Both the position numbers and the translations under genes were made by a program. Positions 36,816 through 45,777 of a stretch of DNA of 64,000 bases are shown piece by piece (the first letter of the stretch is position 1; every line of letters begins with the position of its first letter). Where the stretch lies: the NCBI RefSeq assembly GCF_023101085.1, contig NZ_CP064703.1:2542001-2606000 (forward strand), given 5' to 3'. The stretch comes from Bradyrhizobium sp. 170. GTDB lineage: Bacteria > Pseudomonadota > Alphaproteobacteria > Rhizobiales > Xanthobacteraceae. The notes beneath the pieces are model-generated. The model was not told where the DNA came from, did no database searches, and saw nothing but the letters and a program-made list of their open reading frames with translations.

Positions 36816-37687
36816 TCGAACTTCTCGATACGTTCGCCCAAGAGCCCGCGCGGGCGCACCAGCAGCACCAGGAACATCAGTACGTAGATCGATGCCTCAC
36901 CCGCGGCGGGCGCGAAATGGATGGTGATCCCCCTGATAACGCCAACCAGCATCGCCGCCAGCACCACGCCCCAAAAACTGCCGAGGCCGCCGATCACGAC
37001 CACGACAAAGGCGACCGTGATGATCTCGGCGCCCATGGCGGGATGCACGATCGTGATCGGCGCAAAGAACGCGCCGCCGAGGGCTGCCATGCCGACGCCG
37101 AGCATGACGATCGCGGTCATGTAGGGCTGTAGGCGGATGCCGAGGGCGGCGACCATGTCCGGCCGCTGGATGCCCGCGCGCACCACGCGGCCGAAGGATG
37201 TCTTGTGCAACAAGAGCCAGACGCCGACGAGGACCGCGGCGACGACGGCGAGGATCAGCAAGCGATAGCGCGAGAACAGGAAGTCGCCGAGGAAGACCGA
37301 GCCGCGAAGCGCCTGCGGTATGCCAGCCGAGATCGGCGGCGCGCCCCAGATAATGCGGATCGCCTGTTCGGTGACCATGGCGAGGCCGAACGTCACCAAC
37401 AGGCTCAGGATTGGATCGGCGTCGTAAAACCTCCTCAGGATGAAGCGCTCGAAGAGAATGCCGAGCAGCGCCACGGCGATCGGCGACAGCACCACCGCCG
37501 AACCGAAGCCGAGATACTTCGTGACCTCGACGGAGATGTAGGCGCCGAGCGCATAGAACGCGCCGTGCGCGAGATTGACGATGCCGCCGACGCTGAAGAT
37601 CAGCGACAGGCCGAGCGCAATCAGGAGGTAATAGCCTCCGAGCACCAGGCCATTCACCACCTGCTCTAGCAGAAATCCGAACTGCAT
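36812..37687 (-). CDS. Branched-chain amino-acid-type ABC transporter permease (LivH type)
   Basis: A 291-residue permease: VVNGLVLGGYYLLIALGLSL, VNLAHGAFYALGAYISVEV (LivH signature NxAHG), then SFGRVVRAGIQRPDMVAALG and a C-terminal GLGSFWGVVLAAMLVGV. It pairs with the LivM part of the fused protein. It lies 100 bases downstream of the receptor gene and four bases overlap the fusion gene, so the operon order is receptor, LivH, LivMGF. Confidence 0.92.
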   Translation of the reverse strand: MQFGFLLEQVVNGLVLGGYYLLIALGLSLIFSVGGIVNLAHGAFYALGAYISVEVTKYLGFGSAVVLSPIAVALLGILFERFILRRFYDADPILSLLVTFGLAMVTEQAIRIIWGAPPISAGIPQALRGSVFLGDFLFSRYRLLILAVVAAVLVGVWLLLHKTSFGRVVRAGIQRPDMVAALGIRLQPYMTAIVMLGVGMAALGGAFFAPITIVHPAMGAEIITVAFVVVVIGGLGSFWGVVLAAMLVGVIRGITIHFAPAAGEASIYVLMFLVLLVRPRGLLGERIEKFE

Positions 37688-37787
37688 ATGCGATCCACGA
37701 CCTCAAAACGCGCCTTGAAAAAGAGACGGCGCCGGCTGATCTGTGCCGGCGCCGCAACGCCAGTGGCCCGACGCCCGTATCGGGCTT

Positions 37788-39032
37788 CTATGCCTTCATG
37801 TTGCAGGGATTTTGCGTCTTCGTCGGGTAGATCGATTCAAGCTCGGCGCCCGCGGCCGGCACCGCTTCGCCGAGCACGAGCATGTCCCACTTGTCCTTCA
37901 TCTCGTTCTTCGGTTTTACGGTGAACGGATAGGCCTCCTGCACCAGCTGATGATCCCAGGAGCGGAAATAGGCCTTGCGCGACTTCATGATGTCGAACTG
38001 CGTCTGCTTCTCGAAATAGCCGATCAGCGCGTCGCTTTCGGTCGACTTCGTTTCAGTGATCGCCTGCGCGATCATTTTCAGCGTGATGTATTCGATCCAG
38101 GCGTGGTTCTCCGGCGGCTTGCCGTACTTCTTGCTGAACGCCTCGACGAAGGCCTTCGAGGCTGGATTGTCGAGCGTGTGATACCAGACGGTCGGCCAGG
38201 TGCCGCTGAGATTGCCTTCGCCCATCGCCCAGGCGTCGCCGGTGTTGAGGTTGAAGCCGACCAGCGGGTAGGGGAAGCCGAACTCGGCATATTGCTTGAC
38301 GAGGTTGGTGACCTGGTTGCCGGCGAGATTGCAGCACACGACGTCAGGCTTGGCCTGCCGGACTTTCAGCAGATAAGGGCTGAAGTCGGTGACGTCGGTC
38401 GCGATCAGCTCGTCGCCGATCAGCGTGGCGTCGTTGGCGCTGAAGAACGATTTGGCGGCCTTCAGCAGGTCGTGGCCGAAAATATAGTCCGCCGTCAGGG
38501 TGACGAACTTCCTGCCCTTGACCATGCCCTTCTGCTTGAGCGCGGTGCCGACGGCGTTGACCATCACGGTGTTGGGGATGTCGCAGTGGAAGGAGTAGCG
38601 GTTGCAGTCCTTGCCGCGCAGCGCGTCCGAGCGGGCGCCGGTGGAGAAGAAGACTTTCTTGTTGCGCTCGGCGACCTGCATGATGGTCAGCGACGAGGCG
38701 GACGAGATTTCGCCGAATAACAACACCGCGCCGTCCTGCTCGATCATGCGCTGCGCCTTGGTCGAGGCGGTCGCGGGATTGACCGAGTCTTCCGACATCA
38801 GGTCGATCTGCTTACCCATGATGCCGCCGGACGCGTTGATTTCCTCCGCCGCCATCTTCACCCCGAGCTGGGCGTAGCTGCCGATCGCGCCGAGGAAGCC
38901 GGTCAGCGGCACCAGATGGCCGATCTTTATTCGCGCGGCCTGGGCGCTGAGGATGGACGGAGATCCGATCGCGGAGGCGCCGGCAAAGGCGGCGCCGGCC
39001 TTCAACAGGGTACGTCGGCTGTAGCGGGTCAT
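37788..39032 (-). CDS. Branched-chain amino-acid-type ABC receptor (Peripla_BP_6)
   Basis: A 414-residue periplasmic receptor with a twin-arginine-type leader (SRRTLLKAGAAFAGASA). The mature fold reads IKIGHLVPLTGFLGAIGSYA, VKMAAEEINASGGIMGKQID, ATASTKAQRMIEQDGAVLLF and YHTLDNPASKAFVEAFSKKY. Such receptors bind branched-chain amino acids, amides or aromatic acids; the ligand is not evident here. It is the first gene of the Liv operon and sits about 180 bases from the IclR gene. Confidence 0.9.
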   Translation of the reverse strand: MTRYSRRTLLKAGAAFAGASAIGSPSILSAQAARIKIGHLVPLTGFLGAIGSYAQLGVKMAAEEINASGGIMGKQIDLMSEDSVNPATASTKAQRMIEQDGAVLLFGEISSASSLTIMQVAERNKKVFFSTGARSDALRGKDCNRYSFHCDIPNTVMVNAVGTALKQKGMVKGRKFVTLTADYIFGHDLLKAAKSFFSANDATLIGDELIATDVTDFSPYLLKVRQAKPDVVCCNLAGNQVTNLVKQYAEFGFPYPLVGFNLNTGDAWAMGEGNLSGTWPTVWYHTLDNPASKAFVEAFSKKYGKPPENHAWIEYITLKMIAQAITETKSTESDALIGYFEKQTQFDIMKSRKAYFRSWDHQLVQEAYPFTVKPKNEMKDKWDMLVLGEAVPAAGAELESIYPTKTQNPCNMKA

Positions 39033-39210
39033 TACTGGTCTCCTCCCGGGATACGTCGCGACGTTCTCTCCTCCGATTCCCGCTTATGCGACAATGTGAG
39101 AGACGTTCTTTTATTGTTGTAAGATATTTCCGGACGCAATGGCTCCTGTCAACGCCAAATGCGTCGCAGCCGCGTTCAACCGGTTTGGAGAGGACTTGAG
39201 CCCGATCGGA

Positions 39211-40104
39211 TCAGGAGGATTTCGCCAGATCCCGCGCGCCGAATTCGGCCGACAGCCGGCCGGCGGCCGATTGCACCAGCTTGGCGCGGCTTTGCAGCAC
39301 CTGGTCCGTCATGCGCCAGATCGGGCCGGAGATGCCGAGCGCGCCGATCACTTCGCCGGTGAAGTTATAGACCGGCACGGCGACGCAGCGGACTTCCGCA
39401 TTGAATTCGCCGTCGTCAAAGGCGATGGCGCTGCGGCGGATCTCGGCGATCTCGCGCAGCAGTACAGCGGGGTCCGTAATTGATTTTTTGGACGAGGGCT
39501 TCAGTTCGACGCGTTCGAGAAAGCGCTTCAACTGATCGGGGCGCAGCGAGGCCAGCATGATCTTGCCGAGCGCGGTGCAGTGCGCCGGCCGCACCACGCC
39601 GACGCGGTCGGTCAGCTGGAACGCGCCGGGCCCGCTGGTGCGGGCAATCACGACCACTGCGTCGCCCATCCGCACGGCAAAATGGCCGCTTTCGCCGCTT
39701 TCGCGCGACAGGTCTTCCAGCACCGGCGTCGCCAGATTGACCATCTCGATTTCATCGAGCGCGCTGGCCGCCAGCGCAAACAGCGGCCGGCCAACACGAT
39801 AACGTTTTGAATCGCGCTCCTGCCTGAGATAGCCGAGCGAGACCAGCGTCTTGGCGAGGTGGAAGGTGGTGGAATTATGCAGGCCCACCAGCTTGCTGAG
39901 GTCCGCCAAGCCAATGCCTTCGCGGTGGCGGGCGACTTCCTCCAGGATCGAAAATGCGCGGCCGAGCGACTGCACGCCGCCGCGCGCGCGCTCCTCGGCC
40001 TCGTCGTCGATGTTGGGTTCGCGCGATGGCACCAGCCTTGCGATTGAAACCTTGCGCGGAGTGGCTGGCTTGTCGCTCGTCTTCGGCTTGGTGCGCGGTT
40101 TCAC
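39211..40104 (-). CDS. IclR family transcriptional regulator
   Basis: A 297-residue regulator. After a charged N-terminal tail comes the winged helix GVQSLGRAFSILEEVARHRE, ADLSKLVGLHNSTTFHLAKT, LGYLRQERDSKRYRVG. The C-terminal effector domain has TDRVGVVRPAHCTALGKIML and RCVAVPVYNFTGEVIGALGI. GTG start with GGAGAG about ten bases upstream. It is divergent from the ThDP enzyme gene across 210 bases, so it probably controls that gene set and perhaps the Liv operon. Confidence 0.92.
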   Translation of the reverse strand: MKPRTKPKTSDKPATPRKVSIARLVPSREPNIDDEAEERARGGVQSLGRAFSILEEVARHREGIGLADLSKLVGLHNSTTFHLAKTLVSLGYLRQERDSKRYRVGRPLFALAASALDEIEMVNLATPVLEDLSRESGESGHFAVRMGDAVVVIARTSGPGAFQLTDRVGVVRPAHCTALGKIMLASLRPDQLKRFLERVELKPSSKKSITDPAVLLREIAEIRRSAIAFDDGEFNAEVRCVAVPVYNFTGEVIGALGISGPIWRMTDQVLQSRAKLVQSAAGRLSAEFGARDLAKSS

Positions 40105-40314
40105 GGAATCAACTCTCCAGGGTGGGCGAGGCGAACTCTATCAGGCCGTCCTCGCCCGGCAACAGCGCCGCGCATCGTATGAGCCGGCAATGCGGAGCAT
40201 ACCACAATAGCAATTGACGTACAGTATTATGAGAAATAGGTTCGGGCCCGTCGCCGCACCGTGCAAACAAGACGCGGAGGCGAATTCGTTGAGCTCAGGG
40301 AGAGAGTTAAATCG
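40105..40314. promoter_or_regulatory. Divergent control region between IclR gene and ThDP-enzyme gene
   Basis: This 210-base gap separates two divergent starts and contains an AT-rich patch (about 40196-40245, around CAATTGACGTACAGTATTATG) in otherwise GC-rich DNA. Promoters and an IclR operator are expected here; I cannot assign exact boxes. Confidence 0.5.
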
Positions 40315-42114
40315 ATGTCGCGTAACATGCTCAACGGCGCCCAGGTCATCGTCGACTATTTGATTCAGGAGAAGGTGCCGCAGGTGTTCGGCCTGTGCGG
40401 CCACGGCAACATCCAGTTCATCGACGCGCTGTACGAGCGCTCATCTGACATCAAGACCATCTCGGTGCATCATGAGAGCGTCGCCGGCTTCATGGCCGAC
40501 GTTTATTACCGCGTGTCGGGGCGGCCGACGGCGACGTTTACGTCGTGCGGGCCCGGCTCGGCGAACCTGCCGATCTCGCTCGCCAACGCATTCCTCGACT
40601 CCGTGCCGTTCATGGCGGTGACCGGCAACGTGCCGACCAGCCAGTTCAACCGCGGCGCCTTCCAGGAAATGTACCGGCATTATCAGGCCGATTTTCCCTC
40701 CACCGTGCGCACGATGTGCAAGAAGGTGTTTCAGCCGACGCGCGGCGAGATGGTGCCACTGGCGGTTCGGCAGGCCTGGAAGACCATGACGAGCGGCCGC
40801 CCCGGACCCGTGGTGCTCGACGTGCCCTTTGACGTGTTCATGGAATCGGCGGCCGAGGAGGCGCCCAACGCGCAGGCCTGGAACGCCAACATATCGAGCC
40901 GCTGCGGCGCCGATCCTGATGGCGTGGTCAAGGCCGTTGACATGCTGCTTGGCGCAGAGCGGCCGACAATCATCGTAGGCCAGGGCGTGCGCTACGGCGG
41001 CGCGGCGGAAGAACTTTTGAGGCTCGCCGAGCGGCTGCAGATTCCGGTCGCGGCCTCGGCAAGCGGCCTTGGCGCGATCGATTGCAATCATCCGCTGGCG
41101 CTGGGCTTGGTCGCGCGCGCCGGGCACTACCAGGCCAACCATGCGACGCGTCAGGCCGACGTGCTGCTGGCGATGGGGATGCGGTTCGACGATCGCACGT
41201 CGAGCTCGTGGATCCCGGGCTATTCCTTCACCATCCCGCCGACGCGGCTGATCCATGTCGATATCGATCCCGAGGAGATCGGCCGCAATTATCCCGTAGC
41301 GCTCGGCCTGATGGCCGACGTGCGCACCTTCTTGCGGCAGGTGCATGCCGAACTCGACCGTCGCGCCGATCTCACCAAAAAGGCCGATGCGCGCAAAAAA
41401 TGGCTGGCGCAGATCGATGGCTACCGGAAAGAATGGGACAAATTCGTTGCCCCCGGATTTTCCGACGACACCACGCCGATCAATCCGCAGCGCGCGGCGC
41501 TCGAGATCGACAAGGCGTTGCCGGAGGATGCGATCCTCGTCAGTGATATCGGCGTGCATCACAACTGGCTGCTCGGCTTCTGCAAGCCGCGGCGGCCGGA
41601 TTCGCTGATCGGCTCGATGGGGTTCGGCCCGATGGGCTTTGGCGTCGCCGGCGCGATGGGTGCGAAGTTCGCCGCGCCCGACCGGCCCTGTGTTTCCGTG
41701 TGCGGCGACGGCGCGTTCTTCATGCACGCCAACGTGCTGGGCACAGCGGTCGAATATAATCTGCCCGTGGTCTGGGTGGTCTGGAACAATTACGCCTATG
41801 CCTCGATCCGCGGGCTGCAGCGCGGCTATCTCGGCGGTCGGGAATTGGCGACGGACTTCCACGATCCCAACACCGGCGAGCGCTACAATCCGGACTTTGC
41901 GGCGATGGCGCGTTCCTGCGGCGTCGAAGGCGTGCGCGTCGATCGCGCCGGCGATCTCGGCGAGGCCATCCGCAAGGGCATCGCGGCGAACAAGCCCTAT
42001 CTGATCGATGTCGATATCGCCGCCGACATCAATCCGGCCGGCGCGGGGGTGTGGGAGTTGCCCGGGCTCGGCCAGAGCAAGGCCGGCATCGGCACGCGCT
42101 ATCAGCCCACCTGA
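40315..42114 (+). CDS. Thiamine diphosphate-dependent enzyme (acetolactate synthase/benzoylformate decarboxylase superfamily)
   Basis: A 599-residue three-domain ThDP enzyme. The activating Glu is in HHESVAGFMADVYYR, followed by TSCGPGSANLPISLANAFLD; the middle domain has IIVGQGVRYGGAAEELL. The C-terminal cofactor motif is CGDGAFFMHANVLGTAVEYN ending WNNYAY. It would decarboxylate or ligate a 2-keto acid or cleave an acyloin, but the substrate is unknown. ATG at 40315. It is 19 bases ahead of an SDR gene and then a cupin, one operon driven from the IclR divergent region. Confidence 0.88.
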   Translation: MSRNMLNGAQVIVDYLIQEKVPQVFGLCGHGNIQFIDALYERSSDIKTISVHHESVAGFMADVYYRVSGRPTATFTSCGPGSANLPISLANAFLDSVPFMAVTGNVPTSQFNRGAFQEMYRHYQADFPSTVRTMCKKVFQPTRGEMVPLAVRQAWKTMTSGRPGPVVLDVPFDVFMESAAEEAPNAQAWNANISSRCGADPDGVVKAVDMLLGAERPTIIVGQGVRYGGAAEELLRLAERLQIPVAASASGLGAIDCNHPLALGLVARAGHYQANHATRQADVLLAMGMRFDDRTSSSWIPGYSFTIPPTRLIHVDIDPEEIGRNYPVALGLMADVRTFLRQVHAELDRRADLTKKADARKKWLAQIDGYRKEWDKFVAPGFSDDTTPINPQRAALEIDKALPEDAILVSDIGVHHNWLLGFCKPRRPDSLIGSMGFGPMGFGVAGAMGAKFAAPDRPCVSVCGDGAFFMHANVLGTAVEYNLPVVWVVWNNYAYASIRGLQRGYLGGRELATDFHDPNTGERYNPDFAAMARSCGVEGVRVDRAGDLGEAIRKGIAANKPYLIDVDIAADINPAGAGVWELPGLGQSKAGIGTRYQPT

Positions 42115-42133
42115 TCTCGCTGGAGGAAATCCC

Positions 42134-42838
42134 ATGTTGCTTGCAGGCAAGAAAGTCGTCGTCGTCGGTGGTTCCTCCGGCATCGGTCTTGCGACCGCCG
42201 AGATGGCGAAGCGCGAAGGCGCCGAAATCATCATCGCGTCGCGTAATGTCGAGCGGCTCGACAAGGTGGCGGAGAAGCTGAATGCGATCGCGATCCCCGC
42301 CGACGTCACCAGCGACGACAGCGTCGCAAAACTGTTCCAGCGGTGTGGCCCCGTCGATCATGTCGTGGTCACGGCGGCGCAGCTTCGCACCGGTCCGTTC
42401 AAGACGGTGGCGATGGACGATGTCCGCGCCACCATGGAAGGCAAATTCTGGGGCGCATGGCGCGTCGCGCAGCAAGCGCAGATCCGTGCCGGCGGATCGC
42501 TGACGCTGGTGTCTGGCTTCCTCAGCGTTCGTCCGCGGCCCAATTCGGCGATCGTCAGCGCCGCCAATGGCGCGCTGGAATCGCTGGCAAGGGCGCTGGC
42601 GCTCGAACTCGCGCCGGTGCGCGTCAATGCCGTTTCGCCCGGCGTGATCGATACCCCGATCCGTGCCGCGATGCCGGAGGAGGCGCGGCGCGACATGTTG
42701 GCGAAGACCGCGGCTGCATTGCCGGTCGGTCGCGTCGGCGCGGCTGAGGACATCGCGCGGCAAATCCTCGGGTTCATGGCGAACGGTTTTGCGACCGGAT
42801 CGATCGTCTATATCGATGGCGGGGCGCTGGTGATCTGA
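42134..42838 (+). CDS. SDR-fold protein lacking the catalytic Tyr/Lys
   Basis: A 234-residue Rossmann protein with a strong ribosome site (GGAGGAAATCCC) before the ATG. The NAD(P) motif VVGGSSGIGLATAE is intact, and the C-terminal half (ARALALELAPVRVNAVSPGV) is typical. At the active site the usual YxxxK reads VSAAN in NSAIVSAANGALES, so both Tyr and Lys are absent; the upstream Ser is present in LVSGF. It may be a cofactor-binding or non-classical enzyme. The operon context links it to the ThDP enzyme and cupin. Confidence 0.85.
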   Translation: MLLAGKKVVVVGGSSGIGLATAEMAKREGAEIIIASRNVERLDKVAEKLNAIAIPADVTSDDSVAKLFQRCGPVDHVVVTAAQLRTGPFKTVAMDDVRATMEGKFWGAWRVAQQAQIRAGGSLTLVSGFLSVRPRPNSAIVSAANGALESLARALALELAPVRVNAVSPGVIDTPIRAAMPEEARRDMLAKTAAALPVGRVGAAEDIARQILGFMANGFATGSIVYIDGGALVI

Positions 42839-42855
42839 CGGCAGAGGAGGCCATC

Positions 42856-43239
42856 ATGGCTTCAGAAAACAACGGCGCCTTCATCCGCAACATCGCCGAA
42901 GTACCGTGGCGGGAATTCCCCAATCATTTCGGCGGCGCATTGTCAAAACCGCTGGTCATGCCGGAGACCGCGGGCTCCCGTCACATCGACTATCGCATCT
43001 CGATGTACCAGCCGATGGCGCATGTCGCGCGCCACAAGCACCTCGTGCAGGAGCAGATCTATCACGTGCTCGAAGGCGAGGGGCTGATGGAGATCGCCGG
43101 GAAGAACCACGTGGTGCGCAAGCACGACTTCATCTTCCTGCCGCCCGGCGTCGAACACGCGATCTCGAATTCCGGGCTGGTCGACCTGGTGTTTCTGGTG
43201 ATCACCTCGCCGGTGACGGATGATGAAAAGCCGGTGTGA
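42856..43239 (+). CDS. Cupin-domain protein
   Basis: A 127-residue single cupin. The metal motifs are HVARHKHLVQEQIYHVLEGE (motif 1, with His pair, Glu and a later His) and DFIFLPPGVEHAISNSG (motif 2). Function could be an isomerase, dioxygenase or sensor. AGAGGAGG lies before its ATG, 17 bases after the SDR stop, so it is the third gene of the ThDP-SDR-cupin operon. Confidence 0.87.
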   Translation: MASENNGAFIRNIAEVPWREFPNHFGGALSKPLVMPETAGSRHIDYRISMYQPMAHVARHKHLVQEQIYHVLEGEGLMEIAGKNHVVRKHDFIFLPPGVEHAISNSGLVDLVFLVITSPVTDDEKPV

Positions 43240-43251
43240 CGCGCCGCCCCG

Positions 43252-44130
43252 CTACGCCTTAGCCGACCCCAACAGGATGACGCCGCCGATCAGGATCGCG
43301 CACCCCACCACGCGCCAGGCCGTCACCCGCTCGCCCAGTATCAGCATGCCGAACAGCGCGCCGACCATCATCGACATTTCGCGCGCGGGCGCCACGAGGC
43401 TGAGCGGCGCGCCCATTTCGATGGCTGACAGCACGAGGATGTAGGACAGCGGCGAGAGCACGCCGACCCAGAACGCCAGCCACCAATGGCCCTTCATCTT
43501 CTCTTTGGCGCGCGACCAGTTCGATAGAACGACGGGCGCGAGCATGAAGAAGCGCAGCAGGTTGGAAAGCCAGTCGAGTACGACGGGGTGAATGCCGAGC
43601 ATCTTGACGCAATATCCGTCCACGACGGTGTAGCCCGCGATCAACGACCCCGTGGCGGTGCCCCAGCGCAGGCCATCGAGGCCGCGCGGCCGGCGGAACG
43701 CGGAGAGATCGCCCTGGGTGGTGATGAAGCCGATCCCGGCGACGACCGCGAGCAGTCCGAGGATGCCCTGGGCCGAAGGCGTTTCACGAAGCAGGATGAA
43801 TGCGCCGACGGAGGACAGCAGTGGGCCCGTGCCTCGCGCGATCGGGTAGACCACCGAGAGATCGGCGACCTGATAGCCGCGCTGAAGGCACAGGTTGTAG
43901 CCGAGGTGAAGGATGGCGCTCAAGACGAGACAGAATGCGACCGGCAGACTCCAACTGGGCGCGTTATGCGCCAGTACCCAGCCAACCCATGGCAGATAGA
44001 GAACAAGGGCTATCACGTTGGAGGCGAACACGAAGGCCGCGCCGGCCGCCGCCGCACGCTTCGAAAGCAGATTCCAGGTGGCGTGGATGAAGGCGGCGAG
44101 GACAACGAGGGAGAGTGAGAGCGGCGACAT
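43252..44130 (-). CDS. EamA/DMT family transporter
   Basis: A 292-residue, ten-helix protein starting MSPLSLSLVVLAAFIHATWN, with repeated EamA halves: SVVYPIARGTGPLLSSVGAF, and SYILVLSAIEMGAPLSLVAP in the second half. A good ribosome site (CGGAGGTCTC) precedes the ATG at 44130; the longer frame to 44277 is not needed. It is convergent with the cupin gene. The substrate is unknown; EamA proteins move metabolites or amino acids. Confidence 0.85.
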   Translation of the reverse strand: MSPLSLSLVVLAAFIHATWNLLSKRAAAAGAAFVFASNVIALVLYLPWVGWVLAHNAPSWSLPVAFCLVLSAILHLGYNLCLQRGYQVADLSVVYPIARGTGPLLSSVGAFILLRETPSAQGILGLLAVVAGIGFITTQGDLSAFRRPRGLDGLRWGTATGSLIAGYTVVDGYCVKMLGIHPVVLDWLSNLLRFFMLAPVVLSNWSRAKEKMKGHWWLAFWVGVLSPLSYILVLSAIEMGAPLSLVAPAREMSMMVGALFGMLILGERVTAWRVVGCAILIGGVILLGSAKA

Positions 44131-44356
44131 GAGACCTCCGTGCCATCTGGCGCGAACAAGATCTCGACATCTCCTCCTCTGGGCTTTTGTCCCTCGGGTG
44201 CAGCCGCGTGCTACCGCGGTTTCCGCAACGCTCGGACCGGCGATGGCGATTTCGCCACCCGGAACCCTAGTTGCCACTCAGTCGATGGAACTCCGATATG
44301 TCAGGGAATCAGGTGCGGTCAATCCGGAATTTATGCTGCAGGTGCGTTGCCGCGAA

Positions 44357-44581
44357 TCAGGCGGCCAGATCCTGCAGCAGCAGCGACGAGCCACGAATCA
44401 GCACCTTGCGTCCCTTCGCTGTGATGACGGGCGCATCTCCGCTCATGGTGGCAAGTTCGAGCGCGATCAGGCCGTCGATCGTGGTGCGGCTCATGCGCGG
44501 CAGCTTTGATGCGGGCGTTCGCAACGCTTTCAATGCTTCCCACTGGGACGGCGTCAGGTCGTAGTCGAATTCTTCGTTCAT
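44357..44581 (-). CDS. Small winged-helix-like hypothetical protein
   Basis: A 74-residue protein: MNEEFDYDLTPSQWEALKAL, then PRMSRTTIDGLIALELATMS and APVITAKGRKVLIRG. The helix-helix-wing rhythm resembles a stripped winged-helix (MarR-like) domain without flanking helices. A GAGGCACC ribosome site precedes the ATG at 44581. No target or partner is known. Confidence 0.7.
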   Translation of the reverse strand: MNEEFDYDLTPSQWEALKALRTPASKLPRMSRTTIDGLIALELATMSGDAPVITAKGRKVLIRGSSLLLQDLAA

Positions 44582-44975
44582 GGTGCCTCGGCATTCTTGC
44601 AGCGCTTGCCACAATTCTTGTGGTGCGTAATAGCGAGGGCACGTGAAATTCGTGCGACTGCAACGAGTCGGTATTTCGACAAGCGCCGATGCGCTGTCAC
44701 ATCATCGTGTCACTGGAATCGATTGAATGTGTCGAATCACACAGATGGCCGGACAAAAACGCTGGCGCAAAATTGCGTGAATACGGGGCGCGTCAAAAAG
44801 GCCGCCCAATCGCCGCAACCCTTAAGAGAAAGTTACTAACCAAAGGTAAACGTGTGGGCAGGAGGAATGCATTGTTTCCCTGCCGTAGGGTGGGCAAAGC
44901 GAAGCTTGCCCACCATTCTTTTACGCCGAGAGATGGTGGGCACGGCGCGGTGCGCCTTTGCCCACCCTACGATTC
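44582..44975. other. Intergenic stretch with a family A hairpin
   Basis: About 390 bases. The first part (44582-44884) holds no gene; the last part is hairpin repeat family A, copy 2. Upstream promoters for the small winged-helix gene presumably lie near 44590-44700. Confidence 0.45.
44885..44970. repeat. Hairpin repeat family A, copy 2
   Basis: Inverted arms with the same GGTGGGCAAAGCGAAGC-type core as copies 1 and 3, with a few mismatches in the right arm. It lies immediately downstream of the SDR gene that ends at 44976. Confidence 0.88.
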
Positions 44976-45776
44976 CTATCCGCGCCGAACACTCGCCCCG
45001 CCATCCACCGGCAGCGTCACGCCGGTAATGAAACTTGCTTCGTCGGAAGCTAGAAACAGCGCGGCGTTGGCGACGTCCCAGCCGGTGCCCATCTTGTGGC
45101 GCAGCGGCACTTTTGCGTCGCGCTCGGCCTCGACCTCGGCGCGGCTCTTCTTGAACTCGCGTGCGCGGGTATCGACCGCCATCGGCGTGTTCATCAGGCC
45201 CGGCAGGATGACGTTGGCGCGGATGCCGTATTGGGCGTTCTGATAGGCGAGCTGTTCGGTGAAGGCGATCATCGCCGACTTGGTCGCCTTGTAGGCCACA
45301 TAAGGATAGGTCGTGATCGCGGCCATCGACGAGATGTTGATGATGGCGCCGCTCTTTTGCGCCCGCATGATCGGGATCACATGCTTGGCGGCGAGCACGC
45401 AGCTCTTCAGATTGATCGCCACGCAACGGTCGAACGCTTCCTCCGATATGTCGAGCAGCTCGGCGTCGCCGCCGGACAGGCTGACGCCGACATTGTTGTG
45501 CAGGATATCGATGCGGCCCCAGCGCGCTTGCGCGTCCGCAACCATCGCCTTGAGGTCGGCATTTTTGGTGACGTCGGCCTTGAACGCCGCCGCGGTGCCA
45601 TCCTTGGCGGCGATCATGTCGACCGTCTCCTGGGCGGAGGCCAGATTGTGATCGACGCACAATACCCTGGCGCCTTCGCGCGCAAAGGTCAGCGCAGTGG
45701 CGCGGCCGTTGCCGATGCCTTCGCCGGGGCTCTGTCCGGCGCCGACGACGATGGCGACACGATCTTTCAGGCGCAT
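44976..45776 (-). CDS. SDR family oxidoreductase
   Basis: A 266-residue classical SDR. NAD(P) motif VVGAGQSPGEGIGNGRATAL, DHNLASAQE after strand 2, HNNVGVS, catalytic Ser in NISSMAA, and YKATK (Tyr/Lys) are all present. The C-terminus is FITGVTLPVDGGASVRRG. It would oxidise or reduce an alcohol/ketone. It is one base after the CMD gene on the same strand, so they form an operon with the dehydratase-like gene. Confidence 0.9.
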   Translation of the reverse strand: MRLKDRVAIVVGAGQSPGEGIGNGRATALTFAREGARVLCVDHNLASAQETVDMIAAKDGTAAAFKADVTKNADLKAMVADAQARWGRIDILHNNVGVSLSGGDAELLDISEEAFDRCVAINLKSCVLAAKHVIPIMRAQKSGAIINISSMAAITTYPYVAYKATKSAMIAFTEQLAYQNAQYGIRANVILPGLMNTPMAVDTRAREFKKSRAEVEAERDAKVPLRHKMGTGWDVANAALFLASDEASFITGVTLPVDGGASVRRG

Positions 45777-45777
45777 C

